NCBI GenBank assembly: GCA_017528825.1 | Contig: JAFXOI010000023.1 | Span: forward strand, 1-64,000 | DNA from: Elusimicrobiaceae bacterium | Lineage (GTDB): Bacteria > Elusimicrobiota > Elusimicrobia > Elusimicrobiales > Elusimicrobiaceae | Reading direction: 5' to 3' | DNA: 64,000 nucleotides | In this document: one piece after another, positions 7,583 to 15,925 of the stretch | Layout of the letters: every line of letters begins with the position of its first letter | Position numbering within the stretch: the first letter of the stretch is position 1 | The notes under the pieces: model-generated | Seen by the model: the letters and a program-made list of their open reading frames with translations, nothing else | Told to the model about the DNA's origin: nothing | The model's database searches: none | Program-made: the position numbers and the translations under genes

Positions 7583-8077
7583 TTATAAAAGACCCGCGTG
7601 GGTTAAAATTACAAAAATCTGTATCAATATATTAGACACCGCTCCGGCGGCCACATCGTCTAATACCACTCCCCAAGCATTGGGAATGCGGTCAAAATAA
7701 GATACCGGCCACGGCTTAAGCGTATCCAAGGTGCGAAACAGCACAAAAGCCGCCAATAAATACGGCCACGAATGAGGCAACAGCCACATGGCTGTAAAAT
7801 ATCCCACTATTTCGTCTAGTACAATTTTAGGGTTGTCATGCCCTTTGTATTGCCCGGGCAATTTGGCTTTCGCACATACCCATACACTAAATAAACAAAA
7901 AACGACTAATAATACAGTTTGCCATACGGCTTGTTTAGGCCACAGTAAATAAACACAAGGAACGGCAAGCAATGTCCCCAAAAAACCGGCTCCCGTATTT
8001 TTCTTGAAGGGAATTACTAAAGCTGGTAAATAACTAATGTAAAAACCGCTAGCTAGTAAATTAATGAGTTTTTGCAT
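7583..8077 (-). CDS. pgpA: Phosphatidylglycerophosphatase A
   Basis: This 164-residue membrane enzyme removes phosphate from phosphatidylglycerophosphate to yield phosphatidylglycerol. Family signatures are visible: an acidic stretch DNPKIVLDEIVGY near residue 82, LDTLKPWPVSYFD near 118 and LDDVAAGAVSN near 139, with four hydrophobic segments. It overlaps the upstream pgsA by 17 bases, which supports both calls because the two enzymes act in succession. Confidence 0.93.
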   Translation of the reverse strand: MQKLINLLASGFYISYLPALVIPFKKNTGAGFLGTLLAVPCVYLLWPKQAVWQTVLLVVFCLFSVWVCAKAKLPGQYKGHDNPKIVLDEIVGYFTAMWLLPHSWPYLLAAFVLFRTLDTLKPWPVSYFDRIPNAWGVVLDDVAAGAVSNILIQIFVILTHAGLL

Positions 8078-8687
8078 TTGGCAAACTCCATGATTTTCGG
8101 AGCAATTCCCAATTATTTTTCAAATAAGAAATAGCACTTAGCCAAGTTACCACGGCTGCAATAGCAGTAATGGCATATGGAATCTTGTGCAATGTAATAA
8201 AAATAATACAGCACACCGTTTGGGCAGTACCCTTGAGCAGATGTGACAAATGATAAATATCTAATACAAAAAAGACAACTCCTACCGCTACCAATTGAAT
8301 AACTGTTTTGAATTTCCCCCACCGCTCAGCTGCCATCACTTTGCCTTCCAAGGCGGCAATCACGCGTAAGGTGGAAATCATCAGTTCGCGCAGTAAGATA
8401 AAAAATACAGCCCAAATGGGGACATCTAATTCTTTAATCCCCACAAAGGCAAATAAGGCAGCCGCCACCAAAATTTTATCTACGAACGGATCTACAATCG
8501 CCCCAAACGGAGTGACGGTATTGGTCTGACGGGCAATTTTGCCATCCACCCAATCAGTAGAAGCGGCTACGATAAAAATCAGCGTAGCAGTAAAACGAGC
8601 CCATCCATACGGCAATAAAATGAAAATAAACATGACAATGGAGAGCGCCGCACGAATTAAAGTGATTTTGTTGGCAAGAGTCATCAT
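8061..8687 (-). CDS. pgsA: CDP-diacylglycerol-glycerol-3-phosphate 3-phosphatidyltransferase
   Basis: The 208-residue integral membrane protein carries the CDP-alcohol phosphotransferase signature D-G-x2-A-R-x8-G-x3-D-x3-D (DWVDGKIARQ then FGAIVDPFVDK, about residues 45-71). It makes phosphatidylglycerophosphate from CDP-diacylglycerol and glycerol-3-phosphate. Two consecutive ATG codons are possible starts (8687 or 8684). It begins one base after the lolA stop and overlaps pgpA, the next enzyme of the pathway. Confidence 0.93.
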   Translation of the reverse strand: MMTLANKITLIRAALSIVMFIFILLPYGWARFTATLIFIVAASTDWVDGKIARQTNTVTPFGAIVDPFVDKILVAAALFAFVGIKELDVPIWAVFFILLRELMISTLRVIAALEGKVMAAERWGKFKTVIQLVAVGVVFFVLDIYHLSHLLKGTAQTVCCIIFITLHKIPYAITAIAAVVTWLSAISYLKNNWELLRKSWSLPNAKTH

Positions 8688-8688
8688 T

Positions 8689-9339
8689 TTATTTTAACCC
8701 CTTAAATGTATCAGCTTCCATAGGCTGATTAAGTTGTGTATTATCTAAAGTTGCAACGGTAACCATTAAGTCCGATTCAATACTAATCTTCATGGGGAAA
8801 CAAGTATCGGCCGTCACCGTAATATGCAACACATACAAATTTTTCTCTTTATCCTTCGGCTCTAACCGTAACACAGCGTCAGAGGCATTTGTCTTGGTTA
8901 CGGAAACCTGGTGTTTTTGAAGTAAAGCCGTATAATTGCCGAAATCAAATAAAGCCTGATTAGGTTGTCCGACGAGCCAATCTTTCCAAGCAATTTTATC
9001 TATTTCTTTTCCCTTTTCATCTAAAATGTAAATTTGTTTTTTATTCGTCAAGGCAGTTTGGGTAATTTGACCCTCTTCCAAATTATCTAGGCGCAATTTT
9101 GGGCCTTGTTGGCTGTAAGCAATACGCCCCTTTGAATGGCTAATAGGTATATTATCGTACAGGGTCTCTTGCGTAAAATCAGTTTGCAAAGTATTTAGTT
9201 TACTGTCCCATTCCATCAAGCAGGCTGCGTAATCTTTTTGCACAGGAGTCTTGACCGGCTCGGAGACTTCAGCCCCCGTCACTAAAACGGGACAACAGAT
9301 GATACAACCCACCAACAGTTTATTTATAAACCGTTTCAT
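8689..9339 (-). CDS. lolA: Outer-membrane lipoprotein carrier protein LolA
   Basis: The protein (216 residues from this start) has a signal peptide (MKRFINKLLVGCIICCPVLV) and then the LolA-like region with LNTLQTDFTQETLYD and KGRIAYSQQGPKLRLD, as in the periplasmic chaperone that carries lipoproteins to the outer membrane. The start at 9339 is preferred over an upstream ATG at 9405 because it has a GGAGG ribosome site at good spacing and begins the signal peptide. It overlaps the end of ftsK by 20 bases. The sequence is divergent but both position (ftsK-lolA) and layout fit. Confidence 0.85.
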   Translation of the reverse strand: MKRFINKLLVGCIICCPVLVTGAEVSEPVKTPVQKDYAACLMEWDSKLNTLQTDFTQETLYDNIPISHSKGRIAYSQQGPKLRLDNLEEGQITQTALTNKKQIYILDEKGKEIDKIAWKDWLVGQPNQALFDFGNYTALLQKHQVSVTKTNASDAVLRLEPKDKEKNLYVLHITVTADTCFPMKISIESDLMVTVATLDNTQLNQPMEADTFKGLK

Positions 9340-11650
9340 ATTCAGGTTCCTCCTCTGCATATTTATTAAGTTCCCGATTTTGCAAAGCCTCAATTTGGCT
9401 GTCAATTAAATCATAATGGATTTCCCACCGATTAGAACCTTCCGGTTTGGTAATAAATCCTTTCATCTCCAGCACACTTAAAATGTTGGTGGCGCGTGCC
9501 GATGAGCCGAAATTAGCTTTTAGTAAATCTTGCGATACCCGGCGACGTTCTTTAATAAGTTGCAATGCCTGCAATAATTCCTCCGGGGTAGTGCCTAAGC
9601 CATCCTGCGGGCGCATGGCCGCAGAATGGTCTTCCATAATTTGCACCGGGTAATCCGGCCCGCCTTGGGCACGTAAGAAATCCGCCACGGCTTGTATTTC
9701 TTCCGGAGAGACATAAGCTCCCTGGATACGTAGCGGCGTTTGAGTCGAAGAATCCAGTAGCAACATATCTCCACGCCCCAATAGATTTTCGGCTCCGACA
9801 GCATCTAAAATAACCTTAGAGTCAATACCGGAAGCGACTTGCAAAGCAATGCGAGACGGCATATTGGCTTTAATAATACCGGTTACTACTTTCACGGACG
9901 GACGCTGCGTACACAAAATCAAGTGAATGCCCATCGCGCGGCCCATTTGTGCCAAACGTTGTACGGAATCTTCAATGGAGGCTTTTGTCTGCAACATTAA
10001 GTCTGCCATTTCATCAATAATGACGAATACATAAAACATTTTTTCTTCATTATTCTTTTTGGCCCACGCATTATAACCTTCGATATTTTTCACCTTGGCA
10101 AGCTGACACATATCCAAGCGCTTTTCCATTACTTTCACTAACATCTGCAAGGATTTAGCCGCATCATGTGGTTTGGTAATAATATCTGCATCATCGCAAG
10201 AGGTTTTCGGGTCGTATAGGTAGGGGATCCCTTCATACAAAGTTAATTCCACCCGTTTAGGGTCAATCATCAAAAATTTAACTTCGTCTGGTTTGTGTTT
10301 GAACAACAACGACATAATAATCGTATGCAAACAAATAGATTTACCGCTGTTCGTGGCTCCGGCAATTAAGATATGCGGCCATTTTTCGGCAACGGTGGCG
10401 GCAGGATCTCCGTTTGCATGGCGGCCCAACGCAATCGGTAAAATGGCTTTGGAATGAGCATAGACCGGAGATTCCAAAATTTCCCGCATAGTTACCATGA
10501 CTGATTTTTCATTCGGGATTTCAAAACCCATGGTATTTTTGCCCGGAATAGGCGCCTGCACACGGATAGAGCGCGCCTGCATACTGGCTTGAATATCTTG
10601 TGTTAAAGCCGTAATGGAGGACATTTTCACCCCTGCATCAGGCAAAATTTCATATCGCGTTACTACCGGCCCGGGTGATACGCCGGTCACGTGTGCCCCT
10701 ACTCCAAAGTTTTTAAGGGTGTTTTCTAAATGTTTAGTAGCTTTTTCGATTTCTTCGTCGGTGGGCCCCACCACCCCATTATTGGCTGCGCTGGCTAACA
10801 GATCTAAAGAGGGCAACTGAAAAGTAGCAGGGTCAAAGGGTTTGACTTCCTTTTCCGGTTCTGCTTCCGTATCTGTTTTTTCTTCAGTTGGCTTAGTAGT
10901 TTGGGAGCGCGGTAATTCTTTCACAAGCCCAGCCACCGGCGCTTTAATGGCAGAAGCGGAGCGGTAAATGGTAGGCTTTGCGGGAGTTTTTTCGCCAATT
11001 TCTTCTTCCGTTTCTTCCGTCTGTGCTTGCACTTGTGGTTTTTCTTTTTTCATTTCCGCTTTGGCTTCTTGCACTTTTTCTTTCAATTCCGCGCGGGCTT
11101 CCATCCACCCCTGAAAATCTCGTTGCAAAAATTCAATACTTTTCTGCCATACCACTTTCCAGGGGATAGATACCAACATATTTCCCCCCACCAAAAGTAG
11201 CGCTAGCGAAAATAAGGAAGCCCCGACGGGTCCCACCACTTGGGCAAACCCTTCAAATACTTTGCTGCCCAGTAAGCCGCCGTTGATATGAGAGGCCTCA
11301 AAAATTTTACGTAGCATGGTCAACACAGAAGAGAAGGCAGTTAGGGTAACTACCGCTCCCAATAAGAAGAAAAAGAAAGCGGTCGTTTTCTTAACAATAC
11401 TGCGTATTAACCAATACGTCAATAAAACAGGAATAAGCGGGGCACTTTGCCCAAACATCTGATAAAGATAGTGAGATACGGTTTCCCCTACATTACCGCC
11501 GCGAGAGGCATTAAACCATAAAATAGCCAACAACCATAAATCCGCGGCAAACCCCAAGATGTACAATACCGAGGCTAACCAACGCACAGAGCTTTGTTGT
11601 TTTTTAGTTTTCTTTTTAGATTTTTTATAGGTGGAATAATATCTGGGCAT
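9320..11650 (-). CDS. ftsK: DNA translocase FtsK/SpoIIIE
   Basis: This 776-residue membrane-anchored ATPase pumps chromosomal DNA through the closing septum. It has about four N-terminal membrane segments (residues 24-160) and a charged Glu/Lys/Pro linker (about 185-275). The motor domain has Walker A GATNSGKS (431-438) and a Walker B region FVIIDEMADLM (about 546-556). A C-terminal winged helix (gamma, about 700-765) reads the orientation sequences. The ATG lacks a clear ribosome site; a TAGAAT box lies eight bases upstream, so the mRNA may have almost no leader. It appears to be the first gene of the minus-strand operon running to ppa. Confidence 0.96.
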   Translation of the reverse strand: MPRYYSTYKKSKKKTKKQQSSVRWLASVLYILGFAADLWLLAILWFNASRGGNVGETVSHYLYQMFGQSAPLIPVLLTYWLIRSIVKKTTAFFFFLLGAVVTLTAFSSVLTMLRKIFEASHINGGLLGSKVFEGFAQVVGPVGASLFSLALLLVGGNMLVSIPWKVVWQKSIEFLQRDFQGWMEARAELKEKVQEAKAEMKKEKPQVQAQTEETEEEIGEKTPAKPTIYRSASAIKAPVAGLVKELPRSQTTKPTEEKTDTEAEPEKEVKPFDPATFQLPSLDLLASAANNGVVGPTDEEIEKATKHLENTLKNFGVGAHVTGVSPGPVVTRYEILPDAGVKMSSITALTQDIQASMQARSIRVQAPIPGKNTMGFEIPNEKSVMVTMREILESPVYAHSKAILPIALGRHANGDPAATVAEKWPHILIAGATNSGKSICLHTIIMSLLFKHKPDEVKFLMIDPKRVELTLYEGIPYLYDPKTSCDDADIITKPHDAAKSLQMLVKVMEKRLDMCQLAKVKNIEGYNAWAKKNNEEKMFYVFVIIDEMADLMLQTKASIEDSVQRLAQMGRAMGIHLILCTQRPSVKVVTGIIKANMPSRIALQVASGIDSKVILDAVGAENLLGRGDMLLLDSSTQTPLRIQGAYVSPEEIQAVADFLRAQGGPDYPVQIMEDHSAAMRPQDGLGTTPEELLQALQLIKERRRVSQDLLKANFGSSARATNILSVLEMKGFITKPEGSNRWEIHYDLIDSQIEALQNRELNKYAEEEPEYETVYK

Positions 11651-11949
11651 ATAGAGATATTCTACAATTTTATTACTAAATATGGAAATATATTTATCTT
11701 GCGCAGTGGAAATAACTTTGATAGAATAAATCTGAAGTTAAAATTTACGAATTATTTGGTGGAAGTACAGGGAAAGCCTGTATTAGCAAAGCGGTTTAAC
11801 CGCAGCGCCTATTCCAGTCCAACAAATAATCGTCTGCTTTTACGCCTATCCCAATGGGATAGGCGGGCGACGGTTATTACATGGGTTACTGGAATAGCTT
11901 AGGTGATAATCTGTCGCTTTTTTTGCGCCTTCTGCCAAGAGGAGAAAGT
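11651..11949. promoter_or_regulatory. Divergent intergenic region with long palindromic leader before pseudopilin
   Basis: This stretch separates ftsK (minus) from the pseudopilin (plus) and holds no gene. It contains a TACAGG/CCTGTA hairpin (11766-11782), a GCGGTT/AACCGC hairpin (11791-11803) and an 89-base near-palindrome (11809-11897). The palindrome is built of an outer 10-bp perfect stem, a middle stem of 9 of 10 and an inner 10-bp perfect stem with a three-base loop. As RNA it would be a long bulged hairpin ending about 50 bases before the pilin ATG. Function unknown; regulation of pilin expression or a small mobile palindrome are the options. Confidence 0.6.
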
Positions 11950-12486
11950 ATGCAAAAAGTAAAAACAGGGTTTACCCTCATTGAACTATTGGTGGTGGTG
12001 CTTATTATTGGTGTTTTGACAGCCATTGCATTGCCGCAATATAATATTGCTGTCATTAAATCTCGTACGGCCACTATGCTCCCTATTCTAAAAAACCTCG
12101 CTGAAGCACAAGAAGTCTATTATATGAACAATGGAAGATATGCCGGCAAAATAAGCGAATTAGATATACAGTTACCCAATAGTTGTTCTCATGTTGATCA
12201 TGCTTCTTATGATTCTTCTGAAAGAGGAGAACTCATCAAATGTGATGAGTTTTTTCTGATAGATAACGATGGTAATGGAATGAGTATAAATGCCAACTAT
12301 TGTCCCCAAAATAACACTTCGTGGAGCACTTGTTCTCCTAATAGAGATTTTCAAATTGCTTTTCGTTTGGCACACAGAGATTCCCTATATTCTGGTGAAG
12401 GAAATAAAAGATATTGTGCGGTGTATAATCAAAAACTAGGGAAACAAATTTGCTCTGCATTTGGTGGATTGGAATATAAAAACTAA
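11950..12486 (+). CDS. Type IV pilin / type II pseudopilin-like protein
   Basis: From the ATG at 11950 (AGGAG ribosome site, about 8 bases) the protein has 178 residues. It starts with the prepilin leader MQKVKTG, cleaved before FTLIELLVVVLIIGVL, with Glu at mature position 5. A hydrophobic helix follows, and then a globular domain with an aromatic EVYYMNNGRYA stretch and several Cys. A longer in-frame start at 11881 lacks a ribosome site and would bury the leader. No assembly ATPase or prepilin peptidase is near, so this is an isolated minor pilin or PulG-type protein served by machinery encoded elsewhere. It is preceded by an unusual structured leader. Confidence 0.92.
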   Translation: MQKVKTGFTLIELLVVVLIIGVLTAIALPQYNIAVIKSRTATMLPILKNLAEAQEVYYMNNGRYAGKISELDIQLPNSCSHVDHASYDSSERGELIKCDEFFLIDNDGNGMSINANYCPQNNTSWSTCSPNRDFQIAFRLAHRDSLYSGEGNKRYCAVYNQKLGKQICSAFGGLEYKN

Positions 12487-12513
12487 TCTTATTTCTTATT
12501 CAAATCATATCAC

Positions 12514-12548
12514 ACAAAAAGGGCGGGCACTCCGTAGGAGCTCCGCCC
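12514..12548 (-). terminator. Rho-independent terminator of the unknown exported-protein gene
   Basis: On the minus strand a GGGCGG...CCGCCC stem with an inner CTCC/GGAG stem is followed by TTTTTGTG. It sits just after the stop of the minus-strand gene; the plus-strand side has no T-run. Confidence 0.85.
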
Positions 12549-12570
12549 TAAGATTGAACCCAAAAAATAC

Positions 12571-13596
12571 TTATTTTGCTTCTGCACCCTGTTCGCTGTC
12601 ATATGTTTGCAATAATTCTGCACTAATATGCACCAGCGTGCAATACTTGGCTGTATTGTCAATTTCCCTCGAAAGCCAGTTTGCATTCGCGGTACCCTTT
12701 AAGTAATCCCACCATGAAGCGTGCCGTTCCTCAAGATGGCGTATATATTGTCTGATATAGACATCCTTAATTCTACGCTTCTGCCGTTTAATTTTCGCAT
12801 GAATGTCGGTAGTGGAATCTTGTTTTTCCTTGATAATATGCAACATTTTATCCAAATCAAATGAAGGGTCACTGTACTTGTGATTTAAGATAACGGCGTT
12901 TAGCGTGTCTTGCACGCACTCATTAAACCAAGGCAATTCCTTCATATATTGTGCCATGCGTTTGGCAGGCATTCCCTGTTGGCGGTAGTGTACAAAATTA
13001 TATCGTGAGCCTTCTAAAACCTGATACGGAATTTGGAGAAATTGCAAGGCTAACAAACGATGTAGGATTTGTGTGTTATCGGGTACCTCTTCAAGTTCCT
13101 TTTTCTTTTTCATTTTCTCCTCATCTAGTTGCCAATCGGGTTCGGACTGGACCATAGGAGCATACCGCGGAACTCTGGGATTGACCACTTTTTTAAGTTC
13201 ATCTATTTGTTTCTCCGTCAGCGCGCAGATAAGCATTAAGTAGGTAGGCCCTAAGAAATAGTTAGTGCCTAAGACATAATAATAATCCCGCATCATATCA
13301 ATTATTTCCCAATCTAACCATTTTTCATTTTCTTGCGGGTAAGAGGACGAATCCGGCTGTTTCCACTCGGTAAAGCGGGAGATTTCACCTATATTGTATT
13401 TTCTAGAATGAACGGAATGGTGTAACGTAGTTTTATCCAAGTCCGGAGATATAATCCCGGCCTGATAGGCCTGCATGGCTTTGATACGCAGCTCATCAAA
13501 TTCCTCTGCACTCAAAGGAGCCAGCCGCTCGGCCATAACTGCGGTGGTGGAAAAAAACATAGATAAAGTTAATATACAAGCGATTATTTTGTTCAT
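12571..13596 (-). CDS. Unknown exported protein
   Basis: I do not recognise this 341-residue protein. A signal peptide is evident (residues 1-22, ending AVMA before ERLAPLS). The mature part is hydrophilic, rich in Tyr, Gln and charged residues, and looks largely helical, with a basic stretch KIKRQKRRIKD near residue 270. No catalytic motif is seen. It is monocistronic: it has its own consensus promoter (TTGACA-17-GATAAT), an AAGGA ribosome site and its own terminator. A periplasmic or surface role is inferred from the signal peptide only. Confidence 0.75.
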   Translation of the reverse strand: MNKIIACILTLSMFFSTTAVMAERLAPLSAEEFDELRIKAMQAYQAGIISPDLDKTTLHHSVHSRKYNIGEISRFTEWKQPDSSSYPQENEKWLDWEIIDMMRDYYYVLGTNYFLGPTYLMLICALTEKQIDELKKVVNPRVPRYAPMVQSEPDWQLDEEKMKKKKELEEVPDNTQILHRLLALQFLQIPYQVLEGSRYNFVHYRQQGMPAKRMAQYMKELPWFNECVQDTLNAVILNHKYSDPSFDLDKMLHIIKEKQDSTTDIHAKIKRQKRRIKDVYIRQYIRHLEERHASWWDYLKGTANANWLSREIDNTAKYCTLVHISAELLQTYDSEQGAEAK

Positions 13597-13623
13597 ATTA
13601 AATCCTTTTTATAACCTCTCCAT

Positions 13624-13652
13624 ATTATCTCAGAAAAGAAAGCCCCTGTCAA
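13624..13652 (-). promoter_or_regulatory. Sigma70-type promoter for the exported-protein gene
   Basis: On the minus strand TTGACA (13652-13647), 17 bases, then GATAAT (13629-13624), about 27 bases before the ATG at 13596. Confidence 0.8.
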
Positions 13653-13702
13653 CGTGCCTTTATACCTAATGCTTCTCTAGAACTTTTGGCCTGTAGACAT
13701 TA

Positions 13703-13729
13703 AAAAAGGCCCCAATAAGAGGGCCTTTT
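13703..13729 (-). terminator. Terminator at the end of the mnmE-to-wHTH operon
   Basis: The stem AAAAGGCCC/GGGCCTTTT with an 8-base loop lies just after the last gene of the long minus-strand cluster; a run of six T follows on that strand. Confidence 0.85.
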
Positions 13730-13731
13730 GA

Positions 13732-13971
13732 TTAGAAGGGATTATTATTGGGCGGTAAATCCGGCACCGGCAGAGAAACTTTATAGTTAATACCATCGGC
13801 TTCTAGACGGATTTTACCTTGTTCTTGCAACATGCCCAAGCATAAATAAAGCACAGAACTGGACACATGCAGAGCCAATTTGACCTGCCAAGAAGAAACT
13901 TCTTTTTTCTCTTGCAGATATTCCATAATGCGCCCGCAGGCGGCTTGAAGCGTTTCTTGTAATGGAGTCAT
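13732..13971 (-). CDS. Small winged-helix protein
   Basis: The 79-residue protein resembles short winged helix-turn-helix proteins (DUF2582-like). Two helices around SSWQVKLALHVSSSVLYLCLGMLQEQGKI form the HTH, and the wing is KIRLEADGINYKVSL. It may bind DNA or act in protein contacts; no target can be named. It is the last gene of the long operon, starting two bases after the accB stop. Confidence 0.65.
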   Translation of the reverse strand: MTPLQETLQAACGRIMEYLQEKKEVSSWQVKLALHVSSSVLYLCLGMLQEQGKIRLEADGINYKVSLPVPDLPPNNNPF

Positions 13972-13973
13972 AG

Positions 13974-14474
13974 TTAGATCCTTTCAATGGCAAATAAAGC
14001 GTCCCCTTGTTTAATGGGTTTGCCATTTTCTACCAATACTTTTTCAATAGTGCAGTCAAATTCTGCGCGCACTTCGTTAAATACCTTCATGGCTTCAATT
14101 AAGCAAATCACTTCGCCTTTTTTCACCGTGGCCCCTTCCCGAACAAACGGAGGAGCACTGGGCGTGGACCCACGGAAGAAAATGCCCATTAACGGAGAGG
14201 CAATAACCTCTTTATATTGTTCTTGCGCGGCAACAGCAGATCCGGTGGAAGTCCCCGCGACGGATACTTGCCCCGCTACCGGAACGGGTACTACGGCCGG
14301 TTTGGCCTTCACCAAACGCAGATACAGACCGTTTTGGTCATATTCAATCGTGTCAATGGAATTATCCTGCATAAAAGCATACAGTTGCTTCACATCTTTC
14401 AAAATGGGAGATTCCTTCTCAGTCTTTTTCACAGCGGCCTTTTTGGTAGCTGATTTTTTAACCGTTTTTTTCAT
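13974..14474 (-). CDS. accB: Biotin carboxyl carrier protein of acetyl-CoA carboxylase
   Basis: The 166-residue protein ends in a biotinyl domain with the biotin-attachment motif EAMKVFNEV (Lys near residue 128) and the preceding SPLMGIFFRGSTPSAPPFV typical of AccB. It carries the carboxyl group in the first step of fatty-acid synthesis. A Lys/Ala-rich N-terminal tail (first 20 residues) is an addition of the kind also seen on InfB in this genome. An AGAGGTT ribosome site precedes the ATG. accC, the usual neighbour, is absent; instead a winged-helix gene follows. Confidence 0.93.
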   Translation of the reverse strand: MKKTVKKSATKKAAVKKTEKESPILKDVKQLYAFMQDNSIDTIEYDQNGLYLRLVKAKPAVVPVPVAGQVSVAGTSTGSAVAAQEQYKEVIASPLMGIFFRGSTPSAPPFVREGATVKKGEVICLIEAMKVFNEVRAEFDCTIEKVLVENGKPIKQGDALFAIERI

Positions 14475-14536
14475 ATGTAAACCTCTTGAAATCTGTTTCT
14501 ATTATTTTACCTTATTTTGAAGTGCTTTGTCCGTCT

Positions 14537-15925
14537 TTAATCTTGCAAATCAGATAACTCATCCGGATTTATAGGTTGTGATATCCCCAAAGTACGAGTT
14601 ACTTCAAAACTGGATATCGCAAAATTTAAGCCATGCGTTCCCCGCCGTAAGGAGCGGGTATCCGGTTCTGAAATCCGGCCCCAGCTATTTACCCCTAACA
14701 CCTTACCGGTTTTAACATCAATCAAAGGCCCTCCGCTATTGCCACCATTGATGGCCGTATCCGTTTGAATCGTATCCACCCCATTTTGGTCACGGGTGGC
14801 ACTAATAATGCCTCTTGCCGCACTCCATTCAATGCTGAGCGGAGCGCCTAAAGCCACCACTGCTTTACCCGTTCGATAGGCATTTCGGTTAGTTTCTAAT
14901 TCTAACCACGGATAATTATCTCCCTCGATTTTTAATAAAGCTAAATCGCGCCCCTTATTTCTTTTAAGCACTTTGGCAAAACGCACCTTATTTCCCAACG
15001 TTTCTGTAGTAGGGAAAGCCGTGGCATCTGTTTTATCCATTATTTGACGTTCATCGTACAAGATAACACTCACATCCCGTTGTCCCTCCACCACGTGAGC
15101 ATTGGTTACAATGTATCCGCGCGGATCAATCAAGAAACCGGATCCCATACTATCTCCGGAATGAATATATACCGTGGCTCTCATGAAAGGCATAAACTCT
15201 CCGTCCACACGGGTGTTGGTTTTTTCGGTGAGATGCTCTTTTGTAAAGTTCAGGCGGTCATCGGCCATAGCCGGCATAATTTTTTGATGCAAAGTATAAG
15301 CAATATTCTTTTCTATAACCTTGCGTAACTTGCCGCCAAAAATCTGTATTTCTAACGGAGTCAACAGTCCTAAACTTAATACCTTTAATAGGCCGGCCGT
15401 CCACAGTAAGCCGTCCGTATCCGAAGTGGGTACTAGCGAAGTAGAGTTTTCGTTATAACGTGCTACGGCATAGCCCGTTTGCGGATTGCGCATAGTGATG
15501 ACCAGATGGCTGGTTAATTCCGGATACACTATGTAACGAAACCAAATAGGATTAGGTAATAGAAAACGCCCCAAATGTATCGTGACATCTGCGCTATAGT
15601 CAATTTCGGCAACATAATCATAATTTTTGCGATAACGTTCTTCATTGACTTCCACTTCCGTGAACAAAGTACCTAATGCATCTGCTATTGCTACCGGCAG
15701 GCCGTCTGCCAGACGATAAGAGTATTTGGCTTGAGCATCTTCTACTGAAAGAGTGACCGGGAAATGTTTGTCGGATACTACCATCACGCGGGAATTTATC
15801 TTTTTATCAAAATCGCTATGCTTATAAATACCGCGATGAATTTTGCCATGATATGTACAACCGCTTATTAATAACGTTGTGGCACATAACATACAGATAC
15901 TGCGTAGTAGAAAACGATTCATCAT
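14537..15925 (-). CDS. Trypsin-like serine protease, predicted lipoprotein
   Basis: The 462-residue protein begins with a lipoprotein signal peptide (lipobox LISGC, Cys at residue 23). The first half (to about 240) is a domain I do not recognise. The second half is a chymotrypsin-fold protease of the DegP/HtrA type: His in VTNAHVV, Asp in RDLALLKI and Ser in GGNSGGPLI. No PDZ domain follows, unlike true HtrA proteins. It is probably an envelope-anchored protease or quality-control factor. It overlaps murG by four bases and is thus tied to the cell-wall cluster. Confidence 0.85.
   Translation of the reverse strand: MMNRFLLRSICMLCATTLLISGCTYHGKIHRGIYKHSDFDKKINSRVMVVSDKHFPVTLSVEDAQAKYSYRLADGLPVAIADALGTLFTEVEVNEERYRKNYDYVAEIDYSADVTIHLGRFLLPNPIWFRYIVYPELTSHLVITMRNPQTGYAVARYNENSTSLVPTSDTDGLLWTAGLLKVLSLGLLTPLEIQIFGGKLRKVIEKNIAYTLHQKIMPAMADDRLNFTKEHLTEKTNTRVDGEFMPFMRATVYIHSGDSMGSGFLIDPRGYIVTNAHVVEGQRDVSVILYDERQIMDKTDATAFPTTETLGNKVRFAKVLKRNKGRDLALLKIEGDNYPWLELETNRNAYRTGKAVVALGAPLSIEWSAARGIISATRDQNGVDTIQTDTAINGGNSGGPLIDVKTGKVLGVNSWGRISEPDTRSLRRGTHGLNFAISSFEVTRTLGISQPINPDELSDLQD

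Noticed and set aside
11752-11830. Possible tRNA-like cloverleaf before the pseudopilin
   Set aside because: The pairs TTTGGTGG/CCAACAAA and two hairpins look suggestive, but there is no T-loop, D-arm or plausible anticodon arm.
11809-11897. Integron attC site
   Set aside because: A GTCCAAC matches one core-site form, but the partner on the other arm does not, and no integrase gene is present.
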